NCBI GenBank assembly: GCA_005882155.1
Contig: VBCQ01000105.1
Coordinates: 1-17,893 of the forward strand
Origin: Betaproteobacteria bacterium
GTDB lineage: Bacteria > Pseudomonadota > Gammaproteobacteria > Burkholderiales > Burkholderiaceae_C
Length of the DNA: 17,893 nt
Direction of reading: 5' to 3'
The position numbers and the translations under genes are program-made. Positions 6,538-14,162 of the stretch are shown one piece after another; position 1 is the stretch's first letter; each line of letters opens with the position of its first letter. The notes under the pieces were generated by a model. The model was not told where the DNA came from, searched no databases, and saw nothing but the letters and a program-made list of their open reading frames with translations.

Positions 6538-7299
6538 ATGAAGCTCGCAACCTGGAACGTCAACTCGCTGGGGGTGCGTCTGCCCCAGGTGCTGGAGTGG
6601 CTCGCCGCCCAGCAGCCCGACGTGCTGTGCCTGCAGGAAACCAAGCTGCCGGACGACAAGTTCACCCATGCGGAATTCAAGGCTGTGGGCTACGAGTCGC
6701 AATGGTTCGGGCAGAAGACCTACAACGGCGTCGCGCTGCTGTCGAAGATGCCGGCCGATGACGTCACGCGCAACATCTTCGGCTTCGACGACGAGCAGAC
6801 GCGCGTGATTGCCGGCAGCATCGACGGCGTTCGGGTCATCTGCGCATATTTCCCGAACGGCCAATCGCCGGGCAGCGACAAGTTCGCCTACAAGATGAAG
6901 TGGCTGCTCGCGCTGCGCGAGTGGGTCGCGCTCGAAATGGCCAAGCATCCGAAGCTCGTGCTGATGGGCGACTTCAACATCGCGCCCGAAGACCGCGATG
7001 TCTGCGACCCGGTTGCCTGGGCCGGGCAGATCCATTGCACCGTCGAAGAACGCGAGCATTTCCAGGCGCTGCTCGGCTTGGGACTGCACGACGCGTTTCG
7101 CCTCTTCGAGCAGGCGCCCAAGCTCTACAGCTGGTGGGACTACCGCATGCTCGCGTTCCGCCGCAACCAGGGCTTAAGAATCGATCACATCCTGGTCAGC
7201 GATGCGCTGAAGCCCGAGGTAAAGTCGTGCAGCATCGACAGGCTGCCGCGCAAGAACGAGCGGCCGAGCGATCACGCGCCGGTGGTGGTGGAAATCTAG
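6538..7299 (+). CDS. xthA: Exodeoxyribonuclease III (AP endonuclease)
   Basis: A base-excision repair enzyme that cuts 5' to abasic sites and removes 3'-blocking groups. It has 253 residues, full length for this family. Active-site elements of the endonuclease/exonuclease/phosphatase fold are all present: N7 (TWNVNS), E34 (CLQETK), Y104 (CAYFPNG), D145 and N147 (GDFNIAPED), D216-H217 (IDHILVS) and D245-H246 (SDHAPV). The ATG at 6538 is preferred over one at 6502 inside the previous gene, since MKLATWNVNS is the family N-terminus. It begins 4 bases after the DUF4337 stop and has no strong ribosome site of its own, so coupled translation is likely. A hairpin-rich region follows. Confidence 0.95.
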   Translation: MKLATWNVNSLGVRLPQVLEWLAAQQPDVLCLQETKLPDDKFTHAEFKAVGYESQWFGQKTYNGVALLSKMPADDVTRNIFGFDDEQTRVIAGSIDGVRVICAYFPNGQSPGSDKFAYKMKWLLALREWVALEMAKHPKLVLMGDFNIAPEDRDVCDPVAWAGQIHCTVEEREHFQALLGLGLHDAFRLFEQAPKLYSWWDYRMLAFRRNQGLRIDHILVSDALKPEVKSCSIDRLPRKNERPSDHAPVVVEI

Positions 7300-7328
7300 C
7301 CCATCCGGATCAAGCCACGCCCGCGGAT

Positions 7329-7389
7329 CCGGCTTCGCCGGTCTGCCAGGCGGCGCCCCTCGGGGGCAGGAGCGAAGCGACTGGGGGGC
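7329..7389. terminator. Hairpin-rich intergenic region between convergent genes; possible bidirectional terminator or repeat
   Basis: Two short perfect hairpins lie between the ends of xthA and ntrC: CCGGC-TTC-GCCGG (7329-7341) and GCCCC-TCG-GGGGC (7355-7367). They are followed by AGCGAAGCGACTGGGGGG. No U-tract follows on either strand, so a classic intrinsic terminator is not shown. The 'CGCCCCTCGGGGG...GCGAAGCGA' wording resembles a family of intergenic repeats in Burkholderiales. Confidence 0.4.
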
Positions 7390-8819
7390 TCAGTCATCCA
7401 GGCCTAGTTCCTGAATCTTCCGCGTGATCGTGTTGCGCCCGATGCCGAGCTTCTGCGCGGCTTCGATGCGGCGGCCGCGTGTGATCTGCAGCGCGGTGTG
7501 AATCAGCTGCGCTTCGAACTTGCGCGTCAGCGTCTCCCACACTTCGGGCACGCCCGATTGCAGCAGGCTGCGCGACTCGCGTTCGAGATCGACGAGCCAT
7601 GGCGACACGCTCGCGTCGAGCGGTGAGGAGGTGACGCCCACGATCGGCGGCGACGCCAACGGCGTCGATGGCGCCGCCACGTTGACCGGTGCGGCGGCAG
7701 CTTCACCGCTCGCCGTCTCGGCCACTGCCGACGGTGCCGCGACCTCGGGTTCGCCGAGCAACTCCGGCGGCAGGTCTTTCGCTTCGACGACCTGCGCCGG
7801 CGCCATCACCGTCAGCCAATGGCAGATGTTCTCGAGCTGGCGAACGTTACCGGGGAAGTCGAAGCGCATCAGGCGCGACAAGGCCGCGTCGGTGATTCGC
7901 TTGGCCTCGACACCGAGCTCCTTCGCGCTTTTCTGCAGGAAGAAGCGAGCCAGCGCCGGCACGTCTTCGCGCCGCTCGCGCAGCGCAGGCAAGCGCAAGC
8001 GAATCACGTTCAAGCGGTGGAACAGGTCTTCGCGGAACGCCCCGAGCTTGACGCGCTCTTCGAGGTTCTGGTGCGTCGCCGCGATCACTCGCACATTGCT
8101 TTTCAGTGGGTTGTGGCCGCCGACGCGGTAGAACTGGCCGTCGCTCAGCACGCGCAGCAAGCGTGTCTGCAAGTCGAACGGCATGTCGCCGATTTCGTCG
8201 AGGAACAAGGTGCCGCCGTCGGCCTGTTCGAAGCGGCCCACGTGGCGCTTCGTTGCGCCGGTGAAGGCCCCGGCTTCATGGCCGAACAGTTCGCTTTCGA
8301 GGAGCTCGGCGGGAATCGCAGCGGTATTGAGCGCCACGAACGGGTGACGATGCTCTGGCTCAGGCGGCCGATCGCGCGGAACACGTCTTGCATCGCGGGC
8401 GCCTGGCCGAGCATCTCGGGCATTTGCGTGCCTCGCTCGTCGCTGACTTCCTCGCGCATGCTCTCGTCGACGGCCCGGCGAATCAGCTCGACGGCCTTCG
8501 GCAGATCGAAGGGCTTGGGCAGGTACTCGAACGCGCCGCCCTGGAACGCGCTGACCGCGCTGTCGAGGTCGGAGTAGGCGGTCATGATGATGACCGGCAG
8601 CCCGGGGTGGCGCTCCTTGACCTTGGTCAGCAGCTCGATGCCCGAGCCACCGGGCATGCGGATGTCGGACACCAGCACCTGCGGCGCATCGTCTTCGAGC
8701 GCAGCAAGAACGTCGCGCGGACTGGTGAAGCTGCGCACCGCGAAGTCTTCTCGCGCCAGCGCCTTTTCCAGCACGAAGCGGATGGATTGGTCGTCGTCAA
8801 CGATCCAGATGGGTTTCAT
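7390..8819 (-). pseudogene. glnG: NtrC/GlnG nitrogen response regulator, disrupted by deletion of the Walker A region with frameshift
   Basis: NtrC is the sigma-54 activator paired with NtrB. The first frame (from ATG 8819) has an intact receiver domain: D9-D10, phospho-acceptor D52 (VSDIRMPG), T80 and K102. It then enters the AAA+ domain up to GRLSQSIVT (residue 159, at 8343). The expected walker A stretch, about 26 residues including a GESGSGKE-type P-loop, is missing. The sequence resumes in another frame at PFVALNTAAIP (8343-8335) and runs to 7390 with GAFTGA, Walker B (GGTLFLDEIGD), sensor regions and the Fis-type helix-turn-helix (LGIGRNTITRKI). Compared with E. coli NtrC, about 79 bases are lost. 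The two fragments cannot make an active ATPase unless this is an assembly error. Confidence 0.88.
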
Positions 8820-8861
8820 GCCCTGCCCATGGTTCCGGTCCTGCTGGCTTGGACTTTCGGC

Positions 8862-9974
8862 TCAAGGCAGCGGGATCACGATCTTGAAGCTTGTTTTTCC
8901 GGGAACGCTGTCGCATTCGATCATGCCCTGGTGTTGCTGCACGAAGGTCTGCGCCAATGTCAGCCCCAAGCCCGAACCGCCATCGCGCCCCGAAACCAAC
9001 GGGAAAAAAATGCGATCACGGATCGACTCAGGAACACCCGGGCCGTTGTCCTCGATATGCAATTCCAGTGCCAGACGATAGCGCTGCTTGCCGAGCGTGA
9101 CTTGGCGCGCAATGCGCGTTCGCATCGTGATGGCCGCGTCGCCGGTCGCGATGCGCTCGGCGAGCGCATGCGCCGCGTTGTGCGCGATGTTGAGCACCGC
9201 TTGAATCAGCTGCTCGCGATCGCCGCGAAAGTCGGGAATCGAGATGTCGTAGTCGCGCTCGACCTGCAGCCCGCGCGGGAACTCGGCGAGGATCAGCGAT
9301 CGCACCCGCTCGCAGACCTCGTGGATGTTGACGTCGCTGACCACATGCGGCTTGCGGTGCGGCGCGAGCAACCGGTCGACGAGCGCCTGCAAGCGGTCGG
9401 CCTCCTGGATGATGACCTGCGTGTACTCGGTCAGCGCGCGCGACTCGACTTCCATCTCCAGCAGCTGCGCTGCGCCGCGGATGCCGCCGAGCGGGTTTTT
9501 GATTTCATGCGCGAGGTTGCGGATCAGCTCCTTGTTGGCCTGCGCCTGATCGAGCGCGCGCTCCTCGCGATCCTGCCGCGTCTGCTGCTCGATCTCGACG
9601 AGCTCGATGATCACGTCGTTCGAGTGGTCCATCTGATTGACGATCACATGCACCGGCAGGGCGTCGCCATGACTCGTCGACGGGCGTCGCAGCTGGGCTT
9701 CGAGCCGGCTCGTCGAGAAAACGTTGTTCAGCACCGCGGCCACCGTGTCGTGCAGCAGTTGCGAGTCGACGAACCAGTCGAACAGCGATCCGCGCAGCAC
9801 GCTGCGGCGCGACATGCCGAGCACGTTCTCGAACGCGGCGTTGGCAAACACGCAGCGTCCGTCGGCGTCGACGATCGCGACCATCGTCGCCAAATAATCG
9901 AGCGCGGTGTACGAGGCCGGCGCCGCCCCCGGGCCGCGCGCGGCGACCGGGTCGTGCGCTGGAATGAGCTTCAC
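8862..9974 (-). CDS. glnL: Nitrogen regulation sensor histidine kinase NtrB
   Basis: It phosphorylates or dephosphorylates NtrC according to the PII signal of nitrogen status; it is cytoplasmic. The 370-residue protein has a PAS domain (about 22-130), the H box HEIKNPLGGIRG with H156, an N box (NIAHNAAHAL, N262 and N266), G1 DNGPGVP (309-315) and G2 GGSGLGL (332-338). All catalytic boxes are intact. It starts with GTG at 9974, overlapping the stop of the upstream DUF4124 gene by four bases (GTGA), which points to coupled translation. It is followed after 42 bases by ntrC. Because ntrC is broken here, the kinase has no intact cognate partner in the window. Confidence 0.95.
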   Translation of the reverse strand: MKLIPAHDPVAARGPGAAPASYTALDYLATMVAIVDADGRCVFANAAFENVLGMSRRSVLRGSLFDWFVDSQLLHDTVAAVLNNVFSTSRLEAQLRRPSTSHGDALPVHVIVNQMDHSNDVIIELVEIEQQTRQDREERALDQAQANKELIRNLAHEIKNPLGGIRGAAQLLEMEVESRALTEYTQVIIQEADRLQALVDRLLAPHRKPHVVSDVNIHEVCERVRSLILAEFPRGLQVERDYDISIPDFRGDREQLIQAVLNIAHNAAHALAERIATGDAAITMRTRIARQVTLGKQRYRLALELHIEDNGPGVPESIRDRIFFPLVSGRDGGSGLGLTLAQTFVQQHQGMIECDSVPGKTSFKIVIPLP

Positions 9975-10477
9975 TGCGGCAGCTTGGACAGCTCGCGCTT
10001 GATCGCCGCGATGTCGTTTTCCTTGCGGGCGATGCTGGCCTTCATGTCGGCCACGCGGTCGAGGTACTTCTGATAGTTGCGCTCATCGCCGTGCCGCTCG
10101 GGCTCGCCGTTGTTGAATTCCTTCTGCAGCTCTGCCAGCCGCTCCTCCTCGCGCTTGAGCTCGCCTTCGAGGATGCGCCGCGCATCGCTGTCGCGGGCGC
10201 GCTGCTCGTTCGGATCGACCTTCGCGTCGGCCGGCCGCGCCGTCGCACCCGACGCTGCGGGCCGCGGCTTGACCGCCTGCACGATCGTGATCGGCGCGCC
10301 TTCCAGGGTGCGGCAGCCCTTGTCCTTCGCTTCCTTGGCCGACAGCGTGTCGGTGTACAGCACGGGGTTGCCTGGGCAGCGGTAAACGGTCTTGCCCTCG
10401 GCCTGCGCCCAGCTCATCGGCGCGGCCAGCCACACGAGCATCACCGCCGCGCACAACCCCGAATTCAAACGCTTCAT
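9971..10477 (-). CDS. DUF4124 domain-containing secreted protein with C-terminal coiled coil
   Basis: A 168-residue small protein of unknown function, commonly found between glnA and glnL in Burkholderiales. Residues 1 to about 24 form a signal peptide (MKRLNSGLCAAVMLVWLAAP, then SWAQA). The short DUF4124 module follows (KTVYRCPGNPVLYTDTLSAK) with two cysteines. A proline/alanine linker (about 70-85) leads to a charged helical C-terminal region (about 90-165) that looks like a coiled coil. It is likely periplasmic. The ATG at 10477 has AGGAG 9 bases upstream, and an in-frame ATG at 10531 is rejected because it precedes the signal peptide. Its stop overlaps the glnL start. Confidence 0.85.
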   Translation of the reverse strand: MKRLNSGLCAAVMLVWLAAPMSWAQAEGKTVYRCPGNPVLYTDTLSAKEAKDKGCRTLEGAPITIVQAVKPRPAASGATARPADAKVDPNEQRARDSDARRILEGELKREEERLAELQKEFNNGEPERHGDERNYQKYLDRVADMKASIARKENDIAAIKRELSKLPQ

Positions 10478-10540
10478 GCACCTTGCTCCTGTCCCGACAA
10501 CGCGCAGCGGCGTGGTCGAGATGACGCCCATTGTCGCGCC

Positions 10541-10575
10541 AAAACAGAAGGGGCCGGCATTGCCGGCCCCTTCTG
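10541..10575 (-). terminator. Intrinsic terminator of glnA
   Basis: A perfect 14-base inverted repeat has arms 10545-10558 (CAGAAGGGGCCGGC) and 10562-10575 with a 3-base loop. On the minus strand it is followed by TTTT. It lies 20 bases after the glnA stop. It should separate glnA from the DUF4124-glnL-glnG genes apart from read-through. Confidence 0.88.
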
Positions 10576-10594
10576 TGCTGTTGAGCGTTGGCGC

Positions 10595-12013
10595 TTACAG
10601 CGAGTAGTACATGTCGTACTCGACCGGATGGGTCGTCATGCGGAAGCGTGTCACTTCCTGCATCTTCAGCTCGATGTAGGCATCGAGGTACGCGTCGGTG
10701 AAGACGCCGCCCTTGGTCAGGAAGCCGCGGCCCTTGTCCAGGTACTCGAGCGCTTGTTCCAGGCTGGAGCAAACGGTCGGGATCTTCGCGTCTTCTTCCG
10801 GCGGCAGGTGGTACAGGTCCTTGCTCGCGGCCTCGCCCGGGTGGATCTTGTTCTCGACGCCATCGAGACCGGCCATCAGCAGCGCGCTGAAAGCGAGGTA
10901 CGGGTTCGCCTGCGGATCCGGGAAGCGCACCTCGATACGACGGCCCTTCGGGTTCGCGACATACGGAATGCGAACCGACGCCGAGCGGTTGCGCGAGCTG
11001 TAGGCGAGCTTGACGGGCGCTTCGAAGCCGGGCACCAGGCGCTTGTACGAGTTCGTGCCGGGGTTGGTGATCGCGTTCAGCGCGCGTGCGTGCTTGATGA
11101 TGCCGCCGATATAGAACAGCGCGAAGTCCGACAGCCCGGCGTAGCCGTCGCCGGCGAACAGGTTCTTGCCGTCCTTGAAGACCGACTGGTGCACATGCAT
11201 GCCCGAGCCGTTGTCGCCGACGATCGGCTTCGGCATGAAGGTCGCCGTCTTGCCGTAGGCATGCGCGACGTTCTGGATCACGTACTTCTGGATCTGCAGC
11301 CAGTCGGCGCGCTGAACCAGCGTGCTGAACTTCGTGCCCAGTTCCATCTGGCCTGCCGTGCCGACTTCGTGGTGATGCACTTCGACCGGAACGCCGAGCG
11401 ACTCGAGGATCAGGCACATCTCGGAGCGCATGTCCTGGAACGAATCAGTCGGCGGCACCGGGAAGTAGCCGCCCTTGACGGCGGGACGATAGCCGGAGTT
11501 GCCGTGCTCGTACTTCTCGCCCGAGCTCCAGGCTGCTTCTTCGGATTCGATCTTGCAGAACGAGCCCGACATGTCGACGTTCCAGCGCACGCTGTCGAAC
11601 ACGAAGAACTCGGGCTCCGGACCGAAGTAGGCGGAGTCGCCGATGCCCGAGGACTTCAGGTAGGCCTCGGCGCGCTTGGCGAGCGAGCGCGGGTCGCGCT
11701 CGTAAGGCTTGCCGTCGCCCGGCTCGATCACGTCGCAGGTCAGGAGCAGCGTCGGCTCTTCGAAGAACGGGTCGATGTTGGCGGTGGCCGGGTCCGGCAT
11801 CAGCAGCATGTCGGACGCTTCGATGCCCTTCCAGCCGGCGATGGACGAACCGTCGAAGGCGTGGCCCGCGGTGAACTTGTCTTCATCGAATGCGGACAGC
11901 GGCACGGAAACGTGTTGCTCTTTGCCGCGGGTGTCGGTGAAACGGAAGTCGATGAACTTGACTTCGTTTTCCTTCACCATCTTCATCACGTCGGCGACGG
12001 TCTTGGCTGCCAT
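10595..12013 (-). CDS. glnA: Glutamine synthetase type I
   Basis: It makes glutamine from glutamate, ammonia and ATP, the main entry of nitrogen at low ammonium; it is a cytoplasmic dodecamer. The 472 residues match GSI-beta length. Visible motifs are GHAFDGSSIAGW near the N-terminus, the metal-binding FGPEPEFFVFD, NGSGMHVHQS in the ATP/glutamate site, the ITNPGTNSYKRLVPGFEAP stretch and RNRSASVRIP. The adenylylation tyrosine is Y401 in KDLYHLPPEE, so GlnE control is expected. ATG 12013 is chosen because AGGAG precedes it; the adjacent TTG at 12016 is not needed. Upstream lie a sigma-54-like promoter and NtrC-like sites; downstream is a strong terminator. Confidence 0.97.
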   Translation of the reverse strand: MAAKTVADVMKMVKENEVKFIDFRFTDTRGKEQHVSVPLSAFDEDKFTAGHAFDGSSIAGWKGIEASDMLLMPDPATANIDPFFEEPTLLLTCDVIEPGDGKPYERDPRSLAKRAEAYLKSSGIGDSAYFGPEPEFFVFDSVRWNVDMSGSFCKIESEEAAWSSGEKYEHGNSGYRPAVKGGYFPVPPTDSFQDMRSEMCLILESLGVPVEVHHHEVGTAGQMELGTKFSTLVQRADWLQIQKYVIQNVAHAYGKTATFMPKPIVGDNGSGMHVHQSVFKDGKNLFAGDGYAGLSDFALFYIGGIIKHARALNAITNPGTNSYKRLVPGFEAPVKLAYSSRNRSASVRIPYVANPKGRRIEVRFPDPQANPYLAFSALLMAGLDGVENKIHPGEAASKDLYHLPPEEDAKIPTVCSSLEQALEYLDKGRGFLTKGGVFTDAYLDAYIELKMQEVTRFRMTTHPVEYDMYYSL

Positions 12014-12076
12014 CAAAATCTCCTAGCGGGGGATTGTTTGCGTTGGGGTGCGGGGGTGGTTGGAACGACATAGCCA

Positions 12077-12095
12077 AGGCACGGCGGTCGTGCCT
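12077..12095. promoter_or_regulatory. NtrC-like palindrome downstream of the sigma-54-like promoter
   Basis: A perfect inverted repeat, AGGCACG and CGTGCCT, with a 5-base spacer. The GCAC-N7-GTGC core has the spacing of NtrC sites. It lies in the predicted glnA leader, unusual for an enhancer, so it may act otherwise (repressor site or RNA hairpin). Confidence 0.35.
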
Positions 12096-12116
12096 CAAAA
12101 ATGCGCACAGGAATGT

Positions 12117-12133
12117 AGCAGAAACCATGCCGG
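12117..12133 (-). promoter_or_regulatory. Candidate sigma-54 promoter of glnA
   Basis: The minus strand reads CCGGCATGGTTTCTGCT. It has the obligatory GG (12131-12130) and GC (12119-12118) separated by exactly 10 bases, and resembles the consensus TGGCAYR-N4-TTGCW closely (one mismatch in each half). The transcription start would be near 12106, about 93 bases before the glnA ATG. glnA promoters of this class are usually activated by NtrC. Confidence 0.5.
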
Positions 12134-12212
12134 CGACCCTTAGCGCGTGACCGTGGAGATTGCTTCAACTCGGTGCGAAGGAACGCACTGTCTTGGATTG
12201 AAGCGGTGGTCT

Positions 12213-13049
12213 CTATCGCACCAGTTCAGGGCCTGCTTGATGTGCTGCATCGTGCTCGATTCGCAAGCTGCGCAGCGCGGCAAGTCCGTAATGCGCGAAC
12301 CACAGCGACGCGAACGCGAACACCAATGTGTAGACCCAGATCGCCAGCGGCACCAGCACCGGCGCGAGCACGACCGCCAGTGCGCCCGACGACGCCCAGA
12401 CCAGCGACGGCGCCGCGCCGAGGTAGCCGGTGATGACGCCCATGCCGAACAAGCGCGCCCGGTGGCGCCGAATCAACTCATGCCGCTCTTCGCGGCTCGC
12501 GTGATCGGCGAGCACGTCGTAGCACATCACGCGATAGGTGAGCCAGCCCCAGATCAGCGGCGGAACGAAAAGCACCAGCGGCGGGATGAACCACAGCGGC
12601 ACCGACACCACCATCGCGATGAAAGCGACGAGCGTCGCCCACAATGCGCCGAACGCGCCGCCGAGCAGCGAGCCGCCGTGCTTGCGCTCGAGCGTCGGAA
12701 AGCGGCGCTTGGCAACCAGCGTCAAGATGGCCGGCGTCATCAGCGCAGCGACCACCAGCAGCGACAACACGACGATCACCGGCGTGGCAACGAAGACGAC
12801 CACCAGCGGCGCGATCGCCGCTTTCAGCCCGGACAGGCCGGCACGCTCGAGCCAGGCGATCAGTGTCGACATCAACTCCCACGACGCAATCGTCGCGTTC
12901 ACCGCATCGAGCGCGCTTTCCCAGAAGAAGTAGCCGAGCACCAGCGCCAGCCCCGCGATCAGCAACAGCGGCAATAGCGAAAGCACCATCACTCTGGGGT
13001 GCAGGCAATACGCGCTCGCACGCCAGAATGAATCGAGCATTAATTTCAT
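12213..13049 (-). CDS. EI24/CysZ-like integral membrane protein
   Basis: A 278-residue inner-membrane protein of the EI24 superfamily, which includes the sulfate permease CysZ. It shows an N-terminal amphipathic start (MLDSFWRASAYCLHP) and hydrophobic segments at about 20-42, 82-112, 135-168 and 212-252. Between them are charged loops, such as HASREERHELIRRHRARLF (about 184-202). The family signature is LLPLLL early and a PPLIWGWLTYRVMCYD stretch. The substrate is unknown, and with no sulfur genes nearby I do not call it CysZ. The ATG at 13049 has no good ribosome site; ATG 13040 is a possible alternative. It ends about 200 bases upstream of glnA and probably is a separate unit. Confidence 0.8.
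   Translation of the reverse strand: MKLMLDSFWRASAYCLHPRVMVLSLLPLLLIAGLALVLGYFFWESALDAVNATIASWELMSTLIAWLERAGLSGLKAAIAPLVVVFVATPVIVVLSLLVVAALMTPAILTLVAKRRFPTLERKHGGSLLGGAFGALWATLVAFIAMVVSVPLWFIPPLVLFVPPLIWGWLTYRVMCYDVLADHASREERHELIRRHRARLFGMGVITGYLGAAPSLVWASSGALAVVLAPVLVPLAIWVYTLVFAFASLWFAHYGLAALRSLRIEHDAAHQAGPELVR
12218..12232. promoter_or_regulatory. NtrC-like enhancer site upstream of glnA
   Basis: GCACC-AGTTC-AGGGC matches the NtrC half-site pattern GCACY-N5-RGTGC at 9 of 10 informative bases. It is centred about 118 bases upstream of the predicted sigma-54 start, a usual distance for NtrC enhancers. It overlaps the 3' end of the EI24-like gene. This is a single weak site, judged by eye. 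Confidence 0.3.
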
Positions 13050-13080
13050 GAGGGGGACGCGGTAGCTCTAATCGGCGTTG

Positions 13081-13101
13081 AAGCCGGCCGCAGGCCGGCT
13101 T
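13081..13101. terminator. Perfect hairpin after the AIM24-family gene
   Basis: AAGCCGGCC and GGCCGGCTT are separated by GCA, giving a 9-base-pair GC-rich stem. It lies between the AIM24-family stop and the start of the EI24-like gene on the same strand. No U-tract follows, so it may be an attenuating or Rho-assisted structure rather than a full terminator. Confidence 0.4.
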
Positions 13102-13134
13102 AGCGCCGGTGACAGCATCTCTTCCCTCTCCCTC

Positions 13135-13947
13135 TCAATCATCATCGCCACCAATCACCCCGCCGAGCAGACTGCCCGCGCCGAAGCCGCCGAGCACGGA
13201 CCCTTCCTCGCGTGAGCCGCCCATCTGCGGCGCGGCGGCGAACACGCGCGAGGCGAGGCGCGAGAACGGCAGGCTTTGCAGCCAGACCGTTCCCGGCCCG
13301 GTGACCTTCGCGAAGAACAGGCCTTCACCGCCGAAAAGCGCGGTCTTGATCTTGCCGACGTACTGGATCTCGAAGTTGACGCTCGGCGTGAAGGCGACGA
13401 TGCAACCGGTATCGATCAGCAAGACCTGGCCGGCCTGAAGTTCGCGCTTAATCACCGTGCCGCCGGCATGCACGAACGCGAGGCCATCACCTTCGAGCTT
13501 TTGCATCACGAAGCCTTCGCCGCCGAAGAAGCCGACCGACAGCTTCTGCTGGAAGTAGATGCCGAGCGACACGCCGCGCGCCGCGCAGAGGAATGCATCC
13601 TTCTGGCAGATCAGCATCCCGCCGAGCTCACGCAAATCCATCGGCAGGATCTTCCCCGGGTAGGGCGCGGCGAACGCGATGCGCAGCTTGGTCGACGCCT
13701 GATTCGTGTAGACGGTGATGAACAGAGACTCGCCGGTGATGACGCGTCGCCCGGCGCTCAGCAGCTTGCCGAGGAAGCCACTTTGCGCACCCGAGCCGTC
13801 GCCGAACACAGTGTCCATCTGAATGCCGGCGTCCATGAACATCATGCTGCCGGCCTCGCCGACGGCCGCTTCGCCAGGGTCGAGCTCGACCTCGACGAAC
13901 TGCATCTCGGAACCCTTGATTTCGTAATCCACCACGTCCATCGGCAT
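13135..13947 (-). CDS. AIM24 / TIGR00266 family protein
   Basis: A 270-residue protein of the AIM24 family, a beta-rich fold found in bacteria and mitochondria whose biochemical role is unknown. The family pattern is clear. It includes VDYEIKGSEMQFVEVELDPG at the N-terminus, GEAGSMMFMD (about 30-39), a GESLFITVYTN strand and repeated GGEG elements (GFFGGEGFVMQKLEGDG near 139-155, ALFGGEGLFFAKVTGPG near 203-219). The usual glycine-rich tail ends in GGVIGGDDD. No signal peptide is seen, so it is probably cytoplasmic. ATG 13947 is supported by GAGGGC 9 bases upstream. It is the first of two minus-strand genes, followed by a hairpin and the EI24-like gene. It is divergent from the GGDEF gene. Confidence 0.88.
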   Translation of the reverse strand: MPMDVVDYEIKGSEMQFVEVELDPGEAAVGEAGSMMFMDAGIQMDTVFGDGSGAQSGFLGKLLSAGRRVITGESLFITVYTNQASTKLRIAFAAPYPGKILPMDLRELGGMLICQKDAFLCAARGVSLGIYFQQKLSVGFFGGEGFVMQKLEGDGLAFVHAGGTVIKRELQAGQVLLIDTGCIVAFTPSVNFEIQYVGKIKTALFGGEGLFFAKVTGPGTVWLQSLPFSRLASRVFAAAPQMGGSREEGSVLGGFGAGSLLGGVIGGDDD

Positions 13948-14162
13948 GTCGTTTGCCCTCGCAATCGAAGTTTGGAAGCGATGTTAGCTGCTGCTCCGCA
14001 ACGACCCGATGTCTGACCACCGCAACATTTACGCATCTTGTTGCAACATCCGCCGCGGGTGGCGCAGCGCTTGCAGTTCCGGCCGGGACAATTCGCGCCT
14101 GTTCTTGCCTCCGGGCAATAACGTCAGAGCGCAGTTCATGTGAGATCGACGCCGCCACCACC
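13948..14162. other. Divergent intergenic region with an inverted repeat
   Basis: About 215 bases separate the divergent AIM24-family and GGDEF genes. The clearest element is an inverted repeat, GCAACA and TGTTGC, with an 11-base spacer (14022-14044). No convincing -35/-10 pair was found by eye on either strand, and no small gene with a believable ribosome site. Confidence 0.35.

Noticed and set aside
8145..8342. The serine/arginine-rich tail after residue 159 of the first ntrC frame as a new C-terminal domain
   Set aside because: It is the out-of-frame reading of the conserved NtrC AAA+ region; the true family sequence is present in the neighbouring frame.
8388..10073. A 561-codon plus-strand open frame opposite ntrC/ntrB
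   Set aside because: Antisense to conserved kinase and receiver domains, low-complexity composition, no ribosome site. Considered as a real overlapping gene and dropped.
10091..12073. A 660-codon plus-strand open frame opposite glnA
   Set aside because: Antisense shadow of glutamine synthetase; composition dominated by Arg, Val, Ala and His without recognisable domains.
12173..12188. GTGCG-AAGGAA-CGCAC palindrome as an NtrC site upstream of glnA
   Set aside because: The half-sites are in the wrong order (GTGC...GCAC rather than GCAC...GTGC) for NtrC. Kept only as an unexplained palindrome.
13953..14162. A 70-residue N-terminal extension of the GGDEF protein from ATG 13953
   Set aside because: The extension has no membrane or domain character and covers the divergent promoter region; the protein-like sequence begins at 14163.
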